From positions 124,001-188,000 of the forward strand of contig NZ_JASJOE010000001.1 of NCBI RefSeq assembly GCF_030163755.1: a DNA stretch of 64,000 nt, read 5' to 3'. Positions 10,263 through 19,622 of the stretch are shown one piece after another (the stretch's first letter is position 1; every line of letters begins with the position of its first letter). A program made the position numbers and the translations under genes. The notes under the pieces are model-generated. The model saw only the letters and a program-made list of their open reading frames with translations, did no database searches and was not told the origin of the DNA. The stretch is from Roseicyclus amphidinii. Its GTDB lineage: Bacteria; Pseudomonadota; Alphaproteobacteria; Rhodobacterales; Rhodobacteraceae.

Positions 10263-10975
10263 CAGCTGGTCGCCGCTTTCTGCGCTGCCACAAGCGCCGC
10301 GATGCCTTGCTCGGCCAGGCCGTACATCTCGTCGAACTGCCCGCGGGAGAAGGCCGAACCCTCGGCGCTCGCCTGCACCTCGACCAGCGCACCGGCTCCG
10401 GTCATCACGAAGTTCGAATCGGTCCCCGCCTCGCTGTCCTCGAGATAGTCGAGGTCCAGCACCGGCTGGCCCGCGTAGATCCCGCAGGACACCGCGGCAA
10501 TGTGATCCGTGATCGGATCGGAGGTGATATCACCCGCCTTCATCAGCTTGTTGACGGCAAGCCGCAGCGCGACCCACCCCCCGGTGATTGAGGCGCAGCG
10601 CGTGCCGCCATCGGCCTGGATCACGTCGCAGTCGATGGTGATCTGCCGTTCGCCCAGCGCCGAGCGATCCACACCGGCGCGCAAGCTGCGCCCGATCAGG
10701 CGCTGGATTTCCTGCGTCCGGCCCGATTGCTTGCCCGAAGCCGCCTCGCGCCGCATCCGCGTGTGGGTGGCGCGGGGCAGCATGCCGTATTCCGCGGTAA
10801 CCCAGCCGAGACCCGAATTCTTGAGGAAGGGCGGCACGCGTTCTTCCAGCGTCGCAGTGCACAGCACATGCGTGCCCCCGCAGCGGATCATGCACGACCC
10901 CTCGGCATGGCGCGTGACGCCGGTTTCGATCACGATCTCGCGCATTTCGTCTAGGTTTCGGCCGGAAGGACGCAT
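10262..10975 (-). CDS. rph: Ribonuclease PH
   Basis: Phosphorolytic 3'-to-5' exoribonuclease for tRNA 3' ends. The 237-residue product begins [14 protein letters not shown] and contains [50 protein letters not shown] in shorter conserved blocks, [18 protein letters not shown] and [21 protein letters not shown], all diagnostic. The open frame runs further upstream, but the ATG at 10975 has a good AGGGG ribosome binding site at normal spacing and gives the family start. Divergent from hrcA, as in many alphaproteobacteria. Confidence 0.97.
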   Translation of the reverse strand: MRPSGRNLDEMREIVIETGVTRHAEGSCMIRCGGTHVLCTATLEERVPPFLKNSGLGWVTAEYGMLPRATHTRMRREAASGKQSGRTQEIQRLIGRSLRAGVDRSALGERQITIDCDVIQADGGTRCASITGGWVALRLAVNKLMKAGDITSDPITDHIAAVSCGIYAGQPVLDLDYLEDSEAGTDSNFVMTGAGALVEVQASAEGSAFSRGQFDEMYGLAEQGIAALVAAQKAATS

Positions 10976-11039
10976 AGATATTCCCCTGATGATCCGTGAG
11001 GCGGGGATAGTCCGCGCCCCCCCCGCGACGCAAGCCCGA

Positions 11040-12137
11040 ATGGCCGGCAAGACCATGAAGACACCTGATCGCAAGCCAGATCCGTCCAACGTGATGAACG
11101 ACCTCAACGACCGCTCGCGCGAGGTGTTTCGCCGCGTGGTCGAGGGGTATCTGGAAACCGGCGCGCCGGTGGGCTCGCGCACGCTGACGCGCAGCCTGTC
11201 GGAACAGGTTTCCGCCGCGACGGTGCGCAACGTGATGCAGGACCTGGAATACCTCGGCCTGCTGGGCAGCCCGCATATCTCGGCGGGGCGGGTGCCGACG
11301 CAGCTGGGGCTGCGGATGTTCATCGACGGCTTCCTCGAGGTGAGCGAACTGGGCGAAGCGGATCGTCAGAACCTGGACGACACGCTTGGCTCGAACACCG
11401 GCGACGTGACCGGCGCGCTGGACCGCATCGGGTCGGCCCTGTCGGCGGCGACGCATGGGGCCAGCGTGGTTCTGGCCCCCAAGCACGAGGCGCCGATCAA
11501 GCATATCGACTTTGTTCCGCTGTCGCCTGACCGGGCGCTGGTGGTGCTGGTCCATGCCGACGGGCATGTCGAGAACCGGCTGTTCCAGCCGCCGCCCGGC
11601 CATACCCCAAGCGCGATGCGCGAGGCGGCGAATTACCTCAACGCGCATCTGGCCGGCCGCACGCTGGGCAGCCTGCGCACGGAGATGCAGCGCGAGGTCG
11701 ACAGCCGCCGCGCCCAGATCGACGAGATCGCCAATCACATGATCGAGGCGGGGCTGGCCGTTTGGGATGCCGAAGGCGATGATGCCGCCCGCCTGATCGT
11801 GCGGGGGCGGTCGCACCTGTTGGCCGACGCGGCGCAGGCTGAAGAGTTGGAGCGCATCCGTCTGTTGTTCGACGACCTCGAGCGCAAGCGCGACATCGCC
11901 GAGTTTCTCGAGCTGGCTGAAACGGGCGAGGGTGTGCGCATTTTCATCGGCTCCGAGAACAAGCTTTTCTCACTTTCGGGTTCCGCTCTGGTCGTCTCTC
12001 CCTATATGAACGCGGACCGGAAGATCGTGGGCGCGGTGGGGGTCATCGGGCCGACCCGTCTGAATTACGGGCGCATCGTTCCGATCGTGGATTACACGGC
12101 GCAGCTGGTCGGCAAATTGATCGCCGATCGCGGCTAG
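11040..12137 (+). CDS. hrcA: Heat-inducible transcription repressor HrcA
   Basis: Repressor that, in this family, binds CIRCE elements and controls groESL and sometimes dnaK. The 365-residue product has the N-terminal winged helix ([60 protein letters not shown]) and the C-terminal GAF-like domain ending [21 protein letters not shown]. No CIRCE inverted repeat is visible in the window, so its targets lie elsewhere. The start is uncertain: ATG 11040, 11055 and 11094 are all in frame and none has a strong ribosome binding site. grpE follows after 30 bases. Confidence 0.95.
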   Translation: MAGKTMKTPDRKPDPSNVMNDLNDRSREVFRRVVEGYLETGAPVGSRTLTRSLSEQVSAATVRNVMQDLEYLGLLGSPHISAGRVPTQLGLRMFIDGFLEVSELGEADRQNLDDTLGSNTGDVTGALDRIGSALSAATHGASVVLAPKHEAPIKHIDFVPLSPDRALVVLVHADGHVENRLFQPPPGHTPSAMREAANYLNAHLAGRTLGSLRTEMQREVDSRRAQIDEIANHMIEAGLAVWDAEGDDAARLIVRGRSHLLADAAQAEELERIRLLFDDLERKRDIAEFLELAETGEGVRIFIGSENKLFSLSGSALVVSPYMNADRKIVGAVGVIGPTRLNYGRIVPIVDYTAQLVGKLIADRG

Positions 12138-12167
12138 GCCGGACAAAGGAAGGTAGACGAGGCAATC

Positions 12168-12725
12168 ATGTCCGACACCAGGCAGGAGAACATGGCCACA
12201 GAGGAAACCCTGCAGGAGGGCGAAGCCCCCGAGGTCGATCTGACGGCTGACGCGCCGCTCGACGAGGTGGATGCGCTGCGCATCGAGCGCGACGAGCTGA
12301 AGGATCGCCTTCTGCGCACGCTGGCCGAATCCGAGAACGTCCGCAAACGCGCCGAGCGCGACCGCCGCGAATCCGAGCGGTATGGCGGCACGCGCATCGT
12401 GCGCGACCTGCTGCCGGTCTATGACAACCTGCGCCGCGCGCTCGACAGCGCGGGTGAGGCCGCGGGAGATGCCGACAGGGCGCTGATGGAAGGCGTCGAG
12501 CTAACGCTGCGCGAATTGCTCAAGGTGCTGACCAAGCACGGCGTCACGCCCATCGTGCCCGAGGTCGGCGACCAGTTCGATCCGCAAAGCCACGAGGCGA
12601 TGTTCGAGGCCCCCGTGCCCGGCACCAAGGCGGGCGAGATCCTGCAGGTGATGGCCGAGGGCTTCCTTCTGCATGACCGGCTGGTGCGGCCTGCGCAGGT
12701 CGGCGTGTCCTCGAACCCCGGCTAA
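12168..12725 (+). CDS. grpE: DnaK nucleotide exchange factor GrpE
   Basis: Releases ADP from DnaK in the Hsp70 cycle. The 185-residue product has an acidic N-terminus (rich in Glu and Asp through residue about 40), a long charged coiled-coil helix ([27 protein letters not shown] region in parts), YDNLRRAL, and the C-terminal beta domain [23 protein letters not shown], then VLLH-like [13 protein letters not shown]. It probably shares a transcript with hrcA. Its stop overlaps the stop of convergent mutS by two bases. Confidence 0.97.
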   Translation: MSDTRQENMATEETLQEGEAPEVDLTADAPLDEVDALRIERDELKDRLLRTLAESENVRKRAERDRRESERYGGTRIVRDLLPVYDNLRRALDSAGEAAGDADRALMEGVELTLRELLKVLTKHGVTPIVPEVGDQFDPQSHEAMFEAPVPGTKAGEILQVMAEGFLLHDRLVRPAQVGVSSNPG

Positions 12726-15367
12726 GGCTTCTCGGCCAGGTCCTTCAGCTCGTAGAGCAGCATCAACGCCTCGCGCGCCGTCATCTCGTCGGGATGCACG
12801 GCGGCGAGGCGTTCCTGCAAGGGCGACGGCCCGTCCTGTTTCACGGGGCGCGCGACGACGGGCGCGGCGGCGAAGAGCGGGAGATCGTCGATCACCGCCT
12901 TGCGCTCGCCGCCTTCGCGCTCGCCCTTTTCCAGCGCCTCGAGCACGTCATGGGCGCGCGCGATCACGCTTTCGGGCAGGCCCGCAAGCTTGGCCACCTG
13001 CACCCCGTAGGATCGGTCGGCGGCCCCCTCGCGCACCTCGTGCAGGAAGATCACGTCGCCCTGCCATTCCTTCACCGCAACCGTCGCGTTCCGCAGCCCC
13101 GAGAGCCGCGCGGCAAGGCCCGTCATCTCGTGGTAATGCGTGGCGAAAAGCGCGCGGCAGCGGTTCACCTCGTGCAGATGTTCCAGCGTGGCCCAGGCGA
13201 TGGACAGCCCGTCATAAGTCGCCGTGCCGCGCCCGATCTCGTCGAGGATGACAAGCGCGCGGTCGTCCGCCTGGTTCAGGATCGTCGCGGTCTCCACCAT
13301 CTCGACCATGAAGGTCGAGCGCCCGCGGGCAAGGTCATCGGCCGCACCAACGCGGCTGAACACCTGGCTGACAAGGCCGATTTCGGCCCGTTCGGCAGGG
13401 ACGAAACCACCCATTTGAGCCAAAATAGCGATCAGCGCGTTTTGGCGCAGGTAGGTGGATTTACCGGCCATGTTCGGGCCGGTCAGAAGGGTGATGGCCG
13501 CGCCGTCGCCCTCGGGGTTCAAGGCGCAGTCATTGGCAACAAAGGGCGCGCCCTCGCGCGACAGCGCGGCCTCGACCACCGGGTGCCGCCCACCTTGGAT
13601 GTCGAAGCGGCGGTCGTCATGCATCGCGGGACGGGTCCAGTTGCCCTCGGCGGCGCGACGGGCCAACGCGGCGCTCAGGTCCAACTCGGCCAGCGCGCGG
13701 GCGGTGCTGCCGATGGCGTCATGTTCGGCCAGGATCGCCTCGCGCAGCGACTGAAACAGCGCGCGCTCGATCTCTTGCGCGCGGTTGCCGGCGTTGAGGA
13801 TCTTGGTTTCCAGCTCGGACAGCTCAAGCGTGGTGAAGCGCACGGCGTTGGCGGTGGTCTGGCGGTGGATGAAGCGTTCGGACAGTGGCGGCGACAGCAT
13901 CTTCTGCGCATGGGTCGCCGTGGTCTCGATGAAATAGCCCAGCACGTTGTTGTGCTTGATCTTGAGCGAGGAGACACCCGTCGCCTCGATATACTCGGCC
14001 TGCATTCCCCCGATCACGCCGCGCCCCTCGTCGCGCAGGCGGCGGACCTCGTCCAGCTCTTCGCTGTAGCCTTGGGCGATGCTGCCGCCGTCTCGCAGCT
14101 GCACGGGCGGCTCGGCCACAAGCGCGCGGTCGAGCAGGTCGGACAGGGTCTGATGGCCCGTCAGACCCTGTTTTGCCTCGGCCAGAACCTCGGGCAGGTC
14201 GACATGATCCAAGGCCGCATGAAGCGCCCCGGCCCCCGCCAGCCCGTCGCGGATCGCGGCCAGGTCGCGCGGCCCGCCGCGGTCGAGCGCCAACCGCGAC
14301 AGCGCGCGGTCAAGGTCGGGGATGCGGCGCAAATGGGTCTCGATTTCGTCTCTGATCAGCGTGTCAGACACGAAAAACCCGACCGCATCATGCCGCGCGC
14401 GGATCACGCCAAGGTCGGTTGACGGCCCCGACAAACGCCGCTCCAACAGCCGCGCGCCGCCTGCGGTCAGGGTCCGGTCGATGACCGACAGCACCGTGTT
14501 CGCCCGCCCGCCAGACAGCGCCTGTGTCAGTTCCAGGTTCCGCCGCGTGGCGGCGTCCAGTTGCAGAACCTGCCCCGCCGATTGCCGCCGCGGCGCACGC
14601 AGCAGCGGCAGGCTGCCTTTCTGCGTCAGTTCCAGATAGTCGATCAGCGCCCCCATCGCGGCGACCTCGGGCCGGGTGAAGCTGCCGAACCCATCGAGCG
14701 AGGCGACGGAAAACAGCCGCGCGATGCGCGCCTCGGCGGATCGGCTGTCGAAACTCGTCGGCGCAAGCCGCGTGACGGCCGCGCCGATCTCCTCCATCGC
14801 GGCGATGCGCTCGGGCGGCATGCCGTCCGAGACCAGCACCTCGCGCGGGGCGAGCCGGGCCAGTTCCGGGCCAAGCCGCACGGGCGCGCAGGGCAGGACG
14901 TGGAAATCGCCGGTCGAGATGTCGCACCAGGCCAGCGCGCCCTCGCCCCGGATCTCGGCGAATGCGGCAAGGTAATTGTGCCTCCGCGCCTCGAGCAGCG
15001 TGTCCTCGGTCAGGGTGCCGGGCGTGACCAGCCGCACCACCTCGCGCCGGACCACGGCCTTGGAGCCGCCGCGCTTCTTCGCCTCGGCGGGGTCCTCCAT
15101 CTGCTCGCAGATCGCCACGCGAAACCCCTTGCGGATCAGGGTCAACAGGTAGCTCTCGGCACTATGCGCGGGCACGCCGCACATCGGGATGTCTTCGCCC
15201 GCATGCTGCCCGCGCTTGGTCAGCGCGATATCCAGCGCCGCGGCGGCGGCGACCGCGTCGTCGAAGAACATCTCGTAGAAATCGCCCATCCGGTAGAACA
15301 GGAGCGCATCGGCATGCTGCCCCTTGATCTCCAGGTATTGCGCCATCATCGGCGTCACTTGGCTCAT
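12722..15367 (-). CDS. mutS: DNA mismatch repair protein MutS
   Basis: Recognises mismatches and small loops and starts repair with MutL. The 881-residue product carries the N-terminal mismatch-recognition segment with [11 protein letters not shown] (Phe-x-Glu) near residues 28-38, connector and lever domains, and the C-terminal ABC-type ATPase with Walker [10 protein letters not shown] near 627-635, [16 protein letters not shown] and ATHYHEMT. Length is typical for alphaproteobacteria. Single gene, convergent with grpE and divergent from maeB across 130 bases; no promoter there stood out. Confidence 0.98.
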   Translation of the reverse strand: MSQVTPMMAQYLEIKGQHADALLFYRMGDFYEMFFDDAVAAAAALDIALTKRGQHAGEDIPMCGVPAHSAESYLLTLIRKGFRVAICEQMEDPAEAKKRGGSKAVVRREVVRLVTPGTLTEDTLLEARRHNYLAAFAEIRGEGALAWCDISTGDFHVLPCAPVRLGPELARLAPREVLVSDGMPPERIAAMEEIGAAVTRLAPTSFDSRSAEARIARLFSVASLDGFGSFTRPEVAAMGALIDYLELTQKGSLPLLRAPRRQSAGQVLQLDAATRRNLELTQALSGGRANTVLSVIDRTLTAGGARLLERRLSGPSTDLGVIRARHDAVGFFVSDTLIRDEIETHLRRIPDLDRALSRLALDRGGPRDLAAIRDGLAGAGALHAALDHVDLPEVLAEAKQGLTGHQTLSDLLDRALVAEPPVQLRDGGSIAQGYSEELDEVRRLRDEGRGVIGGMQAEYIEATGVSSLKIKHNNVLGYFIETTATHAQKMLSPPLSERFIHRQTTANAVRFTTLELSELETKILNAGNRAQEIERALFQSLREAILAEHDAIGSTARALAELDLSAALARRAAEGNWTRPAMHDDRRFDIQGGRHPVVEAALSREGAPFVANDCALNPEGDGAAITLLTGPNMAGKSTYLRQNALIAILAQMGGFVPAERAEIGLVSQVFSRVGAADDLARGRSTFMVEMVETATILNQADDRALVILDEIGRGTATYDGLSIAWATLEHLHEVNRCRALFATHYHEMTGLAARLSGLRNATVAVKEWQGDVIFLHEVREGAADRSYGVQVAKLAGLPESVIARAHDVLEALEKGEREGGERKAVIDDLPLFAAAPVVARPVKQDGPSPLQERLAAVHPDEMTAREALMLLYELKDLAEKP

Positions 15368-15497
15368 GCCACCCCCCGCAATCGCTTGTGGACCCTACGC
15401 AAGCCGCGCGCGGGATTGAAGCGGCAAAAGGCTGTTGTTGCCGGGGCGGGTGACGTTGGATAAACCGGCCTTCGGGCAAAAGGGAGGGCGCCGCGCC

Positions 15498-17762
15498 ATG
15501 GCCGACAAGACCAAGATCACCCGTGACGAGGCGCTGGCCTATCACCTCGACCCGTTTCCGGGAAAGATCGACATCTCGGCCTCGGTCCCGATGGCGACAC
15601 AGCGCGACCTGAGCCTTGCCTATTCCCCCGGCGTCGCCGTCCCCTGCGAGGTGATCGCGGAGCGGCCCGAGACGGCCTATGATTACACGACCAAGGGCAA
15701 CCTTGTTGCCGTGATCTCGAACGGGACGGCTGTTCTGGGGCTTGGCAACCTTGGCGCGCTGGCCTCCAAGCCGGTGATGGAAGGCAAGGCGGTTCTGTTC
15801 AAGCGGTTTGCCGATGTGAACTCCATCGACATCGAGCTGGACACCGAGGACCCCGACGAGTTCTGCCGCGCGGTCAAGCTGATGAGCCCGACCTTCGGCG
15901 GCATCAACCTCGAGGATATCAAGGCGCCCGAGTGTTTCATCATCGAGCAGCGCCTCAAGGAAGAATGCGACATCCCCGTCTTTCACGACGACCAGCACGG
16001 CACCGCCGTGATCTGCGCCGCGGGTCTGATCAACGCGTTGCATATCTCGGGCAAGAAAATCGAGGATTGCCGCATCGTGCTGAACGGCGCAGGTGCCGCC
16101 GGAATCGCCTGTATCGAGCTGCTCAAGACCATGGGCGCGCGCCACGAGAACTGCATCGTCTGCGACACCAAGGGCGTGATCTGGCAGGGCCGCACCGAGG
16201 GGATGAACCAGTGGAAATCCGCTCATGCCGTCAAGACCGAGCTGCGCACGCTGGAAGAGGCGATGGTGGGCGCGGACGTGTTCCTTGGCGTCTCCGTCAA
16301 GGGCGCGGTGACGCCCGAGATGGTGAAGTCGATGGCCGACAACCCGGTCATTTTCGCCATGGCGAACCCCGACCCCGAGATCACGCCGGAAGAGGCGCAC
16401 GAGGTGCGCGTCGATGCGATCGTGGCAACGGGGCGGTCGGATTATCCCAACCAGGTCAATAACGTCTTGGGATTCCCCTATCTTTTCCGCGGGGCGCTGG
16501 ATATCCACGCCCGCGCGATCAACGACGAGATGAAGATCGCCTGCGCTTATGCGCTTGCCGAACTTGCGCGCGAGGATGTGCCGGACGAGGTGGCGATGGC
16601 CTATGGCCGCAAGCTCGCCTTTGGCCGCGACTACATCATCCCCACGCCCTTCGACCCGCGGCTGATCTACACGATCCCGCCCGCCGTGGCGCGCGCCGGG
16701 ATGGACACGGGCGTGGCGCGGCGGCCCATCATCGACCTCGAGGGCTATGCCAAGGGGCTGCGCGCGCGGATGGACCCGACGAGCTCGATCCTGCAGGGGA
16801 TCTATGCGCGGGCGAAATCGGCGCAGGCGCGGATGATCTTTGCCGAGGGCGACGATGTGCGCGTGCTGCGCGCGGCGGTGGCCTATCAGCGGCAGGGGCT
16901 GGGCAAGGCGCTGGTCGTGGGGCGCGAGGCCGATGTGAAGGAAAAGCTGTCGGCGGCGGGGCTTGCCGACGCGGTGCGGGAGCTGGAGGTGGTGAACGCC
17001 GCCAACACCCGACATCTCGAGAGCTACAAGTCGTTTCTTTACCAACGGCTGCAGCGCAAGGGGCATGACCGGGCGGATATTCACCGGCTTGCGGCGCGGG
17101 ATCGGCATGTGTTCTCGGCCTTGATGCTGGCGCATGGGCATGGCGATGCGCTGGTCACGGGGGCGACGCGGAAATCGGCTCATGTAATTGATCTGATTGG
17201 CAAAGTCTTCGACGCGCGGGCGCAGGACGGGGCGGTCGGCGTGACCGCGCTGTTGCACAAGGGGCGGATCGTGCTGATCGGGGATACCCTGGTGCATGAA
17301 TGGCCCGAGAAAGAGGACCTGGCGCTCATCGCCGAGCGCGGCGCGCAGGTGGCGCGCGACCTGGGGCTTGAGCCGCGGGTGGCCTTTGTCAGCTTCTCGA
17401 CCTACGGCTATCCGGTCAGTGAGAGGTCCGAGAAGATGCATCGCGCGCCCGAGGTGTTGGACCAAAAAGGTGTGGATTTCGAGTATGATGGCGAGATGGC
17501 CGTCGATGTCGCGCTGAACCCCGAAGTGATGGCGCAATACCCGTTCACGCGGCTGTCGGGGCCTGCAAATGTGTTGGTCGTGCCCGCCCGGCATTCGGCG
17601 TCGATCAGCGTGAAGCTGATGCAGGAAATGGCGGGCGCGACGGTGATCGGGCCGATCCTGACCGGGCTGAAAAGCCCGATCCAGATCTGTTCGACGGTCT
17701 CGACCGCGAATGACATCCTGAACATGGCGGTGATGGCGGCTTGCGAGATCGGGCGGCGCTGA
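15498..17762 (+). CDS. maeB: NADP-dependent malic enzyme with C-terminal phosphotransacetylase-like domain
   Basis: Decarboxylates malate to pyruvate with NADP+, supplying NADPH and pyruvate. The 754-residue product has the malic-enzyme N-domain (SLAYSPGVAVPC, FHDDQHGTAVI), the NAD-binding domain (VLNGAGAAGIACIELL, MANPDPEITPEEA), and from about residue 430 a phosphotransacetylase-like domain (RMIFAEGDDVRVLRAA, STYGYP, GPANVLVVPARHSA). In MaeB-type enzymes this tail is regulatory, responding to acetyl-CoA, rather than catalytic. ATG 15498 follows a GGGAGG site. A short tandem array of 11-base units begins six bases after the stop. Confidence 0.96.
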   Translation: MADKTKITRDEALAYHLDPFPGKIDISASVPMATQRDLSLAYSPGVAVPCEVIAERPETAYDYTTKGNLVAVISNGTAVLGLGNLGALASKPVMEGKAVLFKRFADVNSIDIELDTEDPDEFCRAVKLMSPTFGGINLEDIKAPECFIIEQRLKEECDIPVFHDDQHGTAVICAAGLINALHISGKKIEDCRIVLNGAGAAGIACIELLKTMGARHENCIVCDTKGVIWQGRTEGMNQWKSAHAVKTELRTLEEAMVGADVFLGVSVKGAVTPEMVKSMADNPVIFAMANPDPEITPEEAHEVRVDAIVATGRSDYPNQVNNVLGFPYLFRGALDIHARAINDEMKIACAYALAELAREDVPDEVAMAYGRKLAFGRDYIIPTPFDPRLIYTIPPAVARAGMDTGVARRPIIDLEGYAKGLRARMDPTSSILQGIYARAKSAQARMIFAEGDDVRVLRAAVAYQRQGLGKALVVGREADVKEKLSAAGLADAVRELEVVNAANTRHLESYKSFLYQRLQRKGHDRADIHRLAARDRHVFSALMLAHGHGDALVTGATRKSAHVIDLIGKVFDARAQDGAVGVTALLHKGRIVLIGDTLVHEWPEKEDLALIAERGAQVARDLGLEPRVAFVSFSTYGYPVSERSEKMHRAPEVLDQKGVDFEYDGEMAVDVALNPEVMAQYPFTRLSGPANVLVVPARHSASISVKLMQEMAGATVIGPILTGLKSPIQICSTVSTANDILNMAVMAACEIGRR

Positions 17763-17768
17763 CGCCCG

Positions 17769-17811
17769 GTCACAGCGCGTGCACATGCCGTACACACCGC
17801 GTGCATACGGC
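17769..17811 (+). repeat. Array 1 of imperfect 11-base repeats, between maeB and ccdA
   Basis: Units read GTCACAGCGC (10 bases), GTGCACATGCC, GTACACACCGC and GTGCATACGGC, head to tail. Each has a GTGCAC-like core and is almost wholly alternating purine-pyrimidine. The same kind of array, in the same orientation, occurs at 45282-45337 and 60577-60620. It ends nine bases before the -35 of the candidate ccdAB promoter. Function unknown to me. Confidence 0.8.
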
Positions 17812-17819
17812 ATGCGGGC

Positions 17820-17859
17820 TTGGGATGTGCGGCAATCGTGTGTATCATCGCTGCACACG
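17820..17859 (+). promoter_or_regulatory. Candidate ccdAB promoter with overlapping operator
   Basis: TTGGGA at 17820-17825 and TATCAT at 17843-17848 are 17 bases apart and resemble -35 and -10 elements. Perfect six-base inverted arms CGTGTG (17837-17842) and CACACG (17854-17859) flank the -10. This is the expected arrangement for autorepression by a CcdA-CcdB complex, by analogy with other toxin-antitoxin operons. Confidence 0.55.
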
Positions 17860-17872
17860 GAGGGCGCACACC

Positions 17873-18091
17873 ATGGGCAAGCAGCGGACCAACATCAGCG
17901 TCGACGCCAAGGTTCTGGCCGGTGCGCGCGCGCGGGGGATGAACGTCTCGGCCATCGCCGAGGAGGCCCTGCGCAAGGCGCAGCAGAAGGCGTGGCAGGA
18001 AGAGAATGCCGAGGCGCTTGAATCGAAGCGCAAGTGGATCGAGAAAAACGGGCTGCCGCTGGCAGAATACCAGGTTCTCAAGATCGACTGA
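17873..18091 (+). CDS. ccdA: CcdA-family type II antitoxin
   Basis: A 72-residue protein resembling E. coli CcdA: a short N-terminal ribbon-helix-helix DNA-binding segment (QRTNISVDAKVLAGARARGMNVSAIAEEALR) and a charged C-terminal tail that in the family wraps the toxin (WQEENAEALESKRKWIEKNGLPLAE; the WIEKNG part parallels FIEMNG in E. coli). A GGAGG site lies nine bases before the ATG. The stop overlaps the ccdB start by one base, giving coupled translation. On a chromosome such pairs may be remnants, stabilisers or anti-addiction modules. Identity rests on pattern recognition, not a search. Confidence 0.85.
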   Translation: MGKQRTNISVDAKVLAGARARGMNVSAIAEEALRKAQQKAWQEENAEALESKRKWIEKNGLPLAEYQVLKID

Positions 18092-18384
18092 TGGCGCAGA
18101 ACAAGGTCTATCGTTTGCCGAACGGGCGTCTTGTCCTCGATTTGCAGTCCGATCTGGTAACTACGCCCACGCGGCTGGTTGCGCCCTTGATTGCTCGCGC
18201 GGAAAGCGGGCCGCCCCTTCCAAACCTCGAACCGATCTTTTTGTTCGACGGAACAGAATACCTTATGGATACCAGCCTTATGGCGGCCGTGCCCGATACC
18301 ACCCTGGCCAGGCCCGTGGGTGATTTCTCGGAGCACGACTACACGATTCGCCGCGCCGTGGATTTCTTGTTCACCGGCGTCTGA
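18091..18384 (+). CDS. ccdB: CcdB-family toxin, C-terminal Trp missing
   Basis: A 97-residue protein colinear with CcdB, the gyrase poison: KVYRLPNGRLVLDLQSDLV, TPTRLVAPL, LFDGTEYLMDTSLMAAVP and RRAVDFLFTGV correspond to blocks of the E. coli protein. In E. coli CcdB the last three residues Trp-Gly-Ile (99-101) are needed to poison gyrase; here they read Thr-Gly-Val. The toxin may therefore be inactive, weaker or aimed at another target, while still pairing with CcdA. The start shares one base with the ccdA stop, and the stop is three bases from convergent dnaJ. Confidence 0.82.
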   Translation: MAQNKVYRLPNGRLVLDLQSDLVTTPTRLVAPLIARAESGPPLPNLEPIFLFDGTEYLMDTSLMAAVPDTTLARPVGDFSEHDYTIRRAVDFLFTGV

Positions 18385-18387
18385 GCG

Positions 18388-19548
18388 TCAGCCCGTCATC
18401 CCGTCCCAGAAATTCTTGACCTTGTCGAAGAACCCGCTGGCGTTGGGGTTGTTGGTCTGGTTGCCGATCTCTTCGAACTTCCTGAGAAGCTCTTTCTGCT
18501 CCGCGGTCAGCTTGACCGGGGTTTCGACGGCCAGCTCGATATACATGTCGCCGACGCCGGGGCCGCGAAGCTGGGGCATGCCCTTGCCGCGCAGGCGCAT
18601 CTGGCGGCCCGATTGCGAGCCTTCGGGCACCTTCACGCGGGAGCGGCCGCCGTCGATCGTGGGCACCTCGACCTCGCCGCCGAGGGCGGCCTTGGTCATG
18701 GAGACAGGAACGCGGCAGAACAGGTCGATGCCGTCACGCTGGAACAGCGGATGATCGGCGACCTCGATGAAGATGTAGAGATCGCCCGAGGGGCCACCGC
18801 GCAGGCCGGCCTCGCCCTCACCGGACAGGCGGATGCGGGTGCCGGTCTCGACGCCGGCGGGAATGTTGACCGACAGCGCGCGGTCCTTTTGCTGGCGACC
18901 GGCGCCGCCGCAGGTGCGGCAGGGGTTCTTGACGATCTGGCCCATGCCCGAACAGGTCGGGCAGGTGCGTTCGACCGTGAAGAAGCCCTGTTGCGCGCGG
19001 ACCTTGCCCATGCCCGAGCAGGTGGGGCAGGTGGTCGGTTCGGCGCCGCCCTCGGAGCCCGAGCCGTTGCAGGAGCCGCAGGCGACCGAGGTGGGAACGG
19101 TGATCTGCTTGGACAGACCCGAATGCGCCTCTTCGAGGCTGATTTTCAGGTTGTAGCGCAGGTCTGAGCCGCGGCTGGCCCGGCTGCGTCCGCCGCCGCC
19201 GCGCTGGCCGCCCATGAAATCGCCGAAGAGATCTTCGAACACGTCGGAGAAGGCCGAGGCGAAATCGCCCTGTCCGGGACGCCCGCCATAGCCACCGGCG
19301 CGCGCACCGCCTGCCATGCCGCCGTCGAAAGCCGCGTGACCGAAGCGGTCATAGGCCGCCTTCTTGTCGGGGTCTTTCAGGACGTCGTAAGCCTCGTTCA
19401 CTTCCTTGAACTGGTTTTCGGCGTCGGGGTTGTCGGCGTTGCGGTCGGGGTGAAGCTCTTTCGCCTTGGTGCGATAGCCCTTCTTGATCTCGTCGGCAGA
19501 GGCGCCTTTCGAAACTCCGAGCACCTCGTAGTAGTCGCGCTTTGCCAT
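18388..19548 (-). CDS. dnaJ: Chaperone DnaJ (Hsp40)
   Basis: Co-chaperone that delivers substrates to DnaK and stimulates its ATPase. The 386-residue product has an N-terminal J domain with HPD at 33-35, a Gly/Phe-rich linker (about 70-120, with several GGR/GGY runs), four zinc-binding CxxCxGxG repeats (Cys157/160, 174/177, 196/199, 210/213) and the C-terminal substrate domain. It lies 74 bases downstream of dnaK, with a perfect hairpin in the gap that may set the DnaK to DnaJ ratio. Convergent with ccdB. Confidence 0.98.
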   Translation of the reverse strand: MAKRDYYEVLGVSKGASADEIKKGYRTKAKELHPDRNADNPDAENQFKEVNEAYDVLKDPDKKAAYDRFGHAAFDGGMAGGARAGGYGGRPGQGDFASAFSDVFEDLFGDFMGGQRGGGGRSRASRGSDLRYNLKISLEEAHSGLSKQITVPTSVACGSCNGSGSEGGAEPTTCPTCSGMGKVRAQQGFFTVERTCPTCSGMGQIVKNPCRTCGGAGRQQKDRALSVNIPAGVETGTRIRLSGEGEAGLRGGPSGDLYIFIEVADHPLFQRDGIDLFCRVPVSMTKAALGGEVEVPTIDGGRSRVKVPEGSQSGRQMRLRGKGMPQLRGPGVGDMYIELAVETPVKLTAEQKELLRKFEEIGNQTNNPNASGFFDKVKNFWDGMTG

Positions 19549-19571
19549 GTCGCCCTTTCCTTGAACGCAGG

Positions 19572-19600
19572 GACCGGCCAGGGGTGAACCCCGGCCGGTC
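19572..19600 (-). other. Perfect hairpin between dnaK and dnaJ
   Basis: Arms GACCGGCC/GGCCGGTC and inner arms GGGG/CCCC pair perfectly around a four-base TGAA loop, with one unpaired A. There is no T-run after it on the transcribed strand, so it is more likely an mRNA stabiliser or partial attenuator than a full intrinsic terminator. Confidence 0.8.
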
Positions 19601-19622
19601 TCATGAGGGTCACGTCACGCGA

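Noticed and set aside
10976-11039. CIRCE operator upstream of hrcA
   Set aside because: No TTAGCACTC-N9-GAGTGCTAA-like repeat is present in the 64-base gap or elsewhere that I could find.
15162-17858. An 898-codon minus-strand open frame opposite maeB
   Set aside because: Covers a clear malic-enzyme gene, runs into the start of mutS, and lacks any recognisable domain.
17763-17872. CRISPR array for the short tandem units near ccdA
   Set aside because: Units are 11 bases without spacers and there are no cas genes; the period and length do not fit CRISPR.
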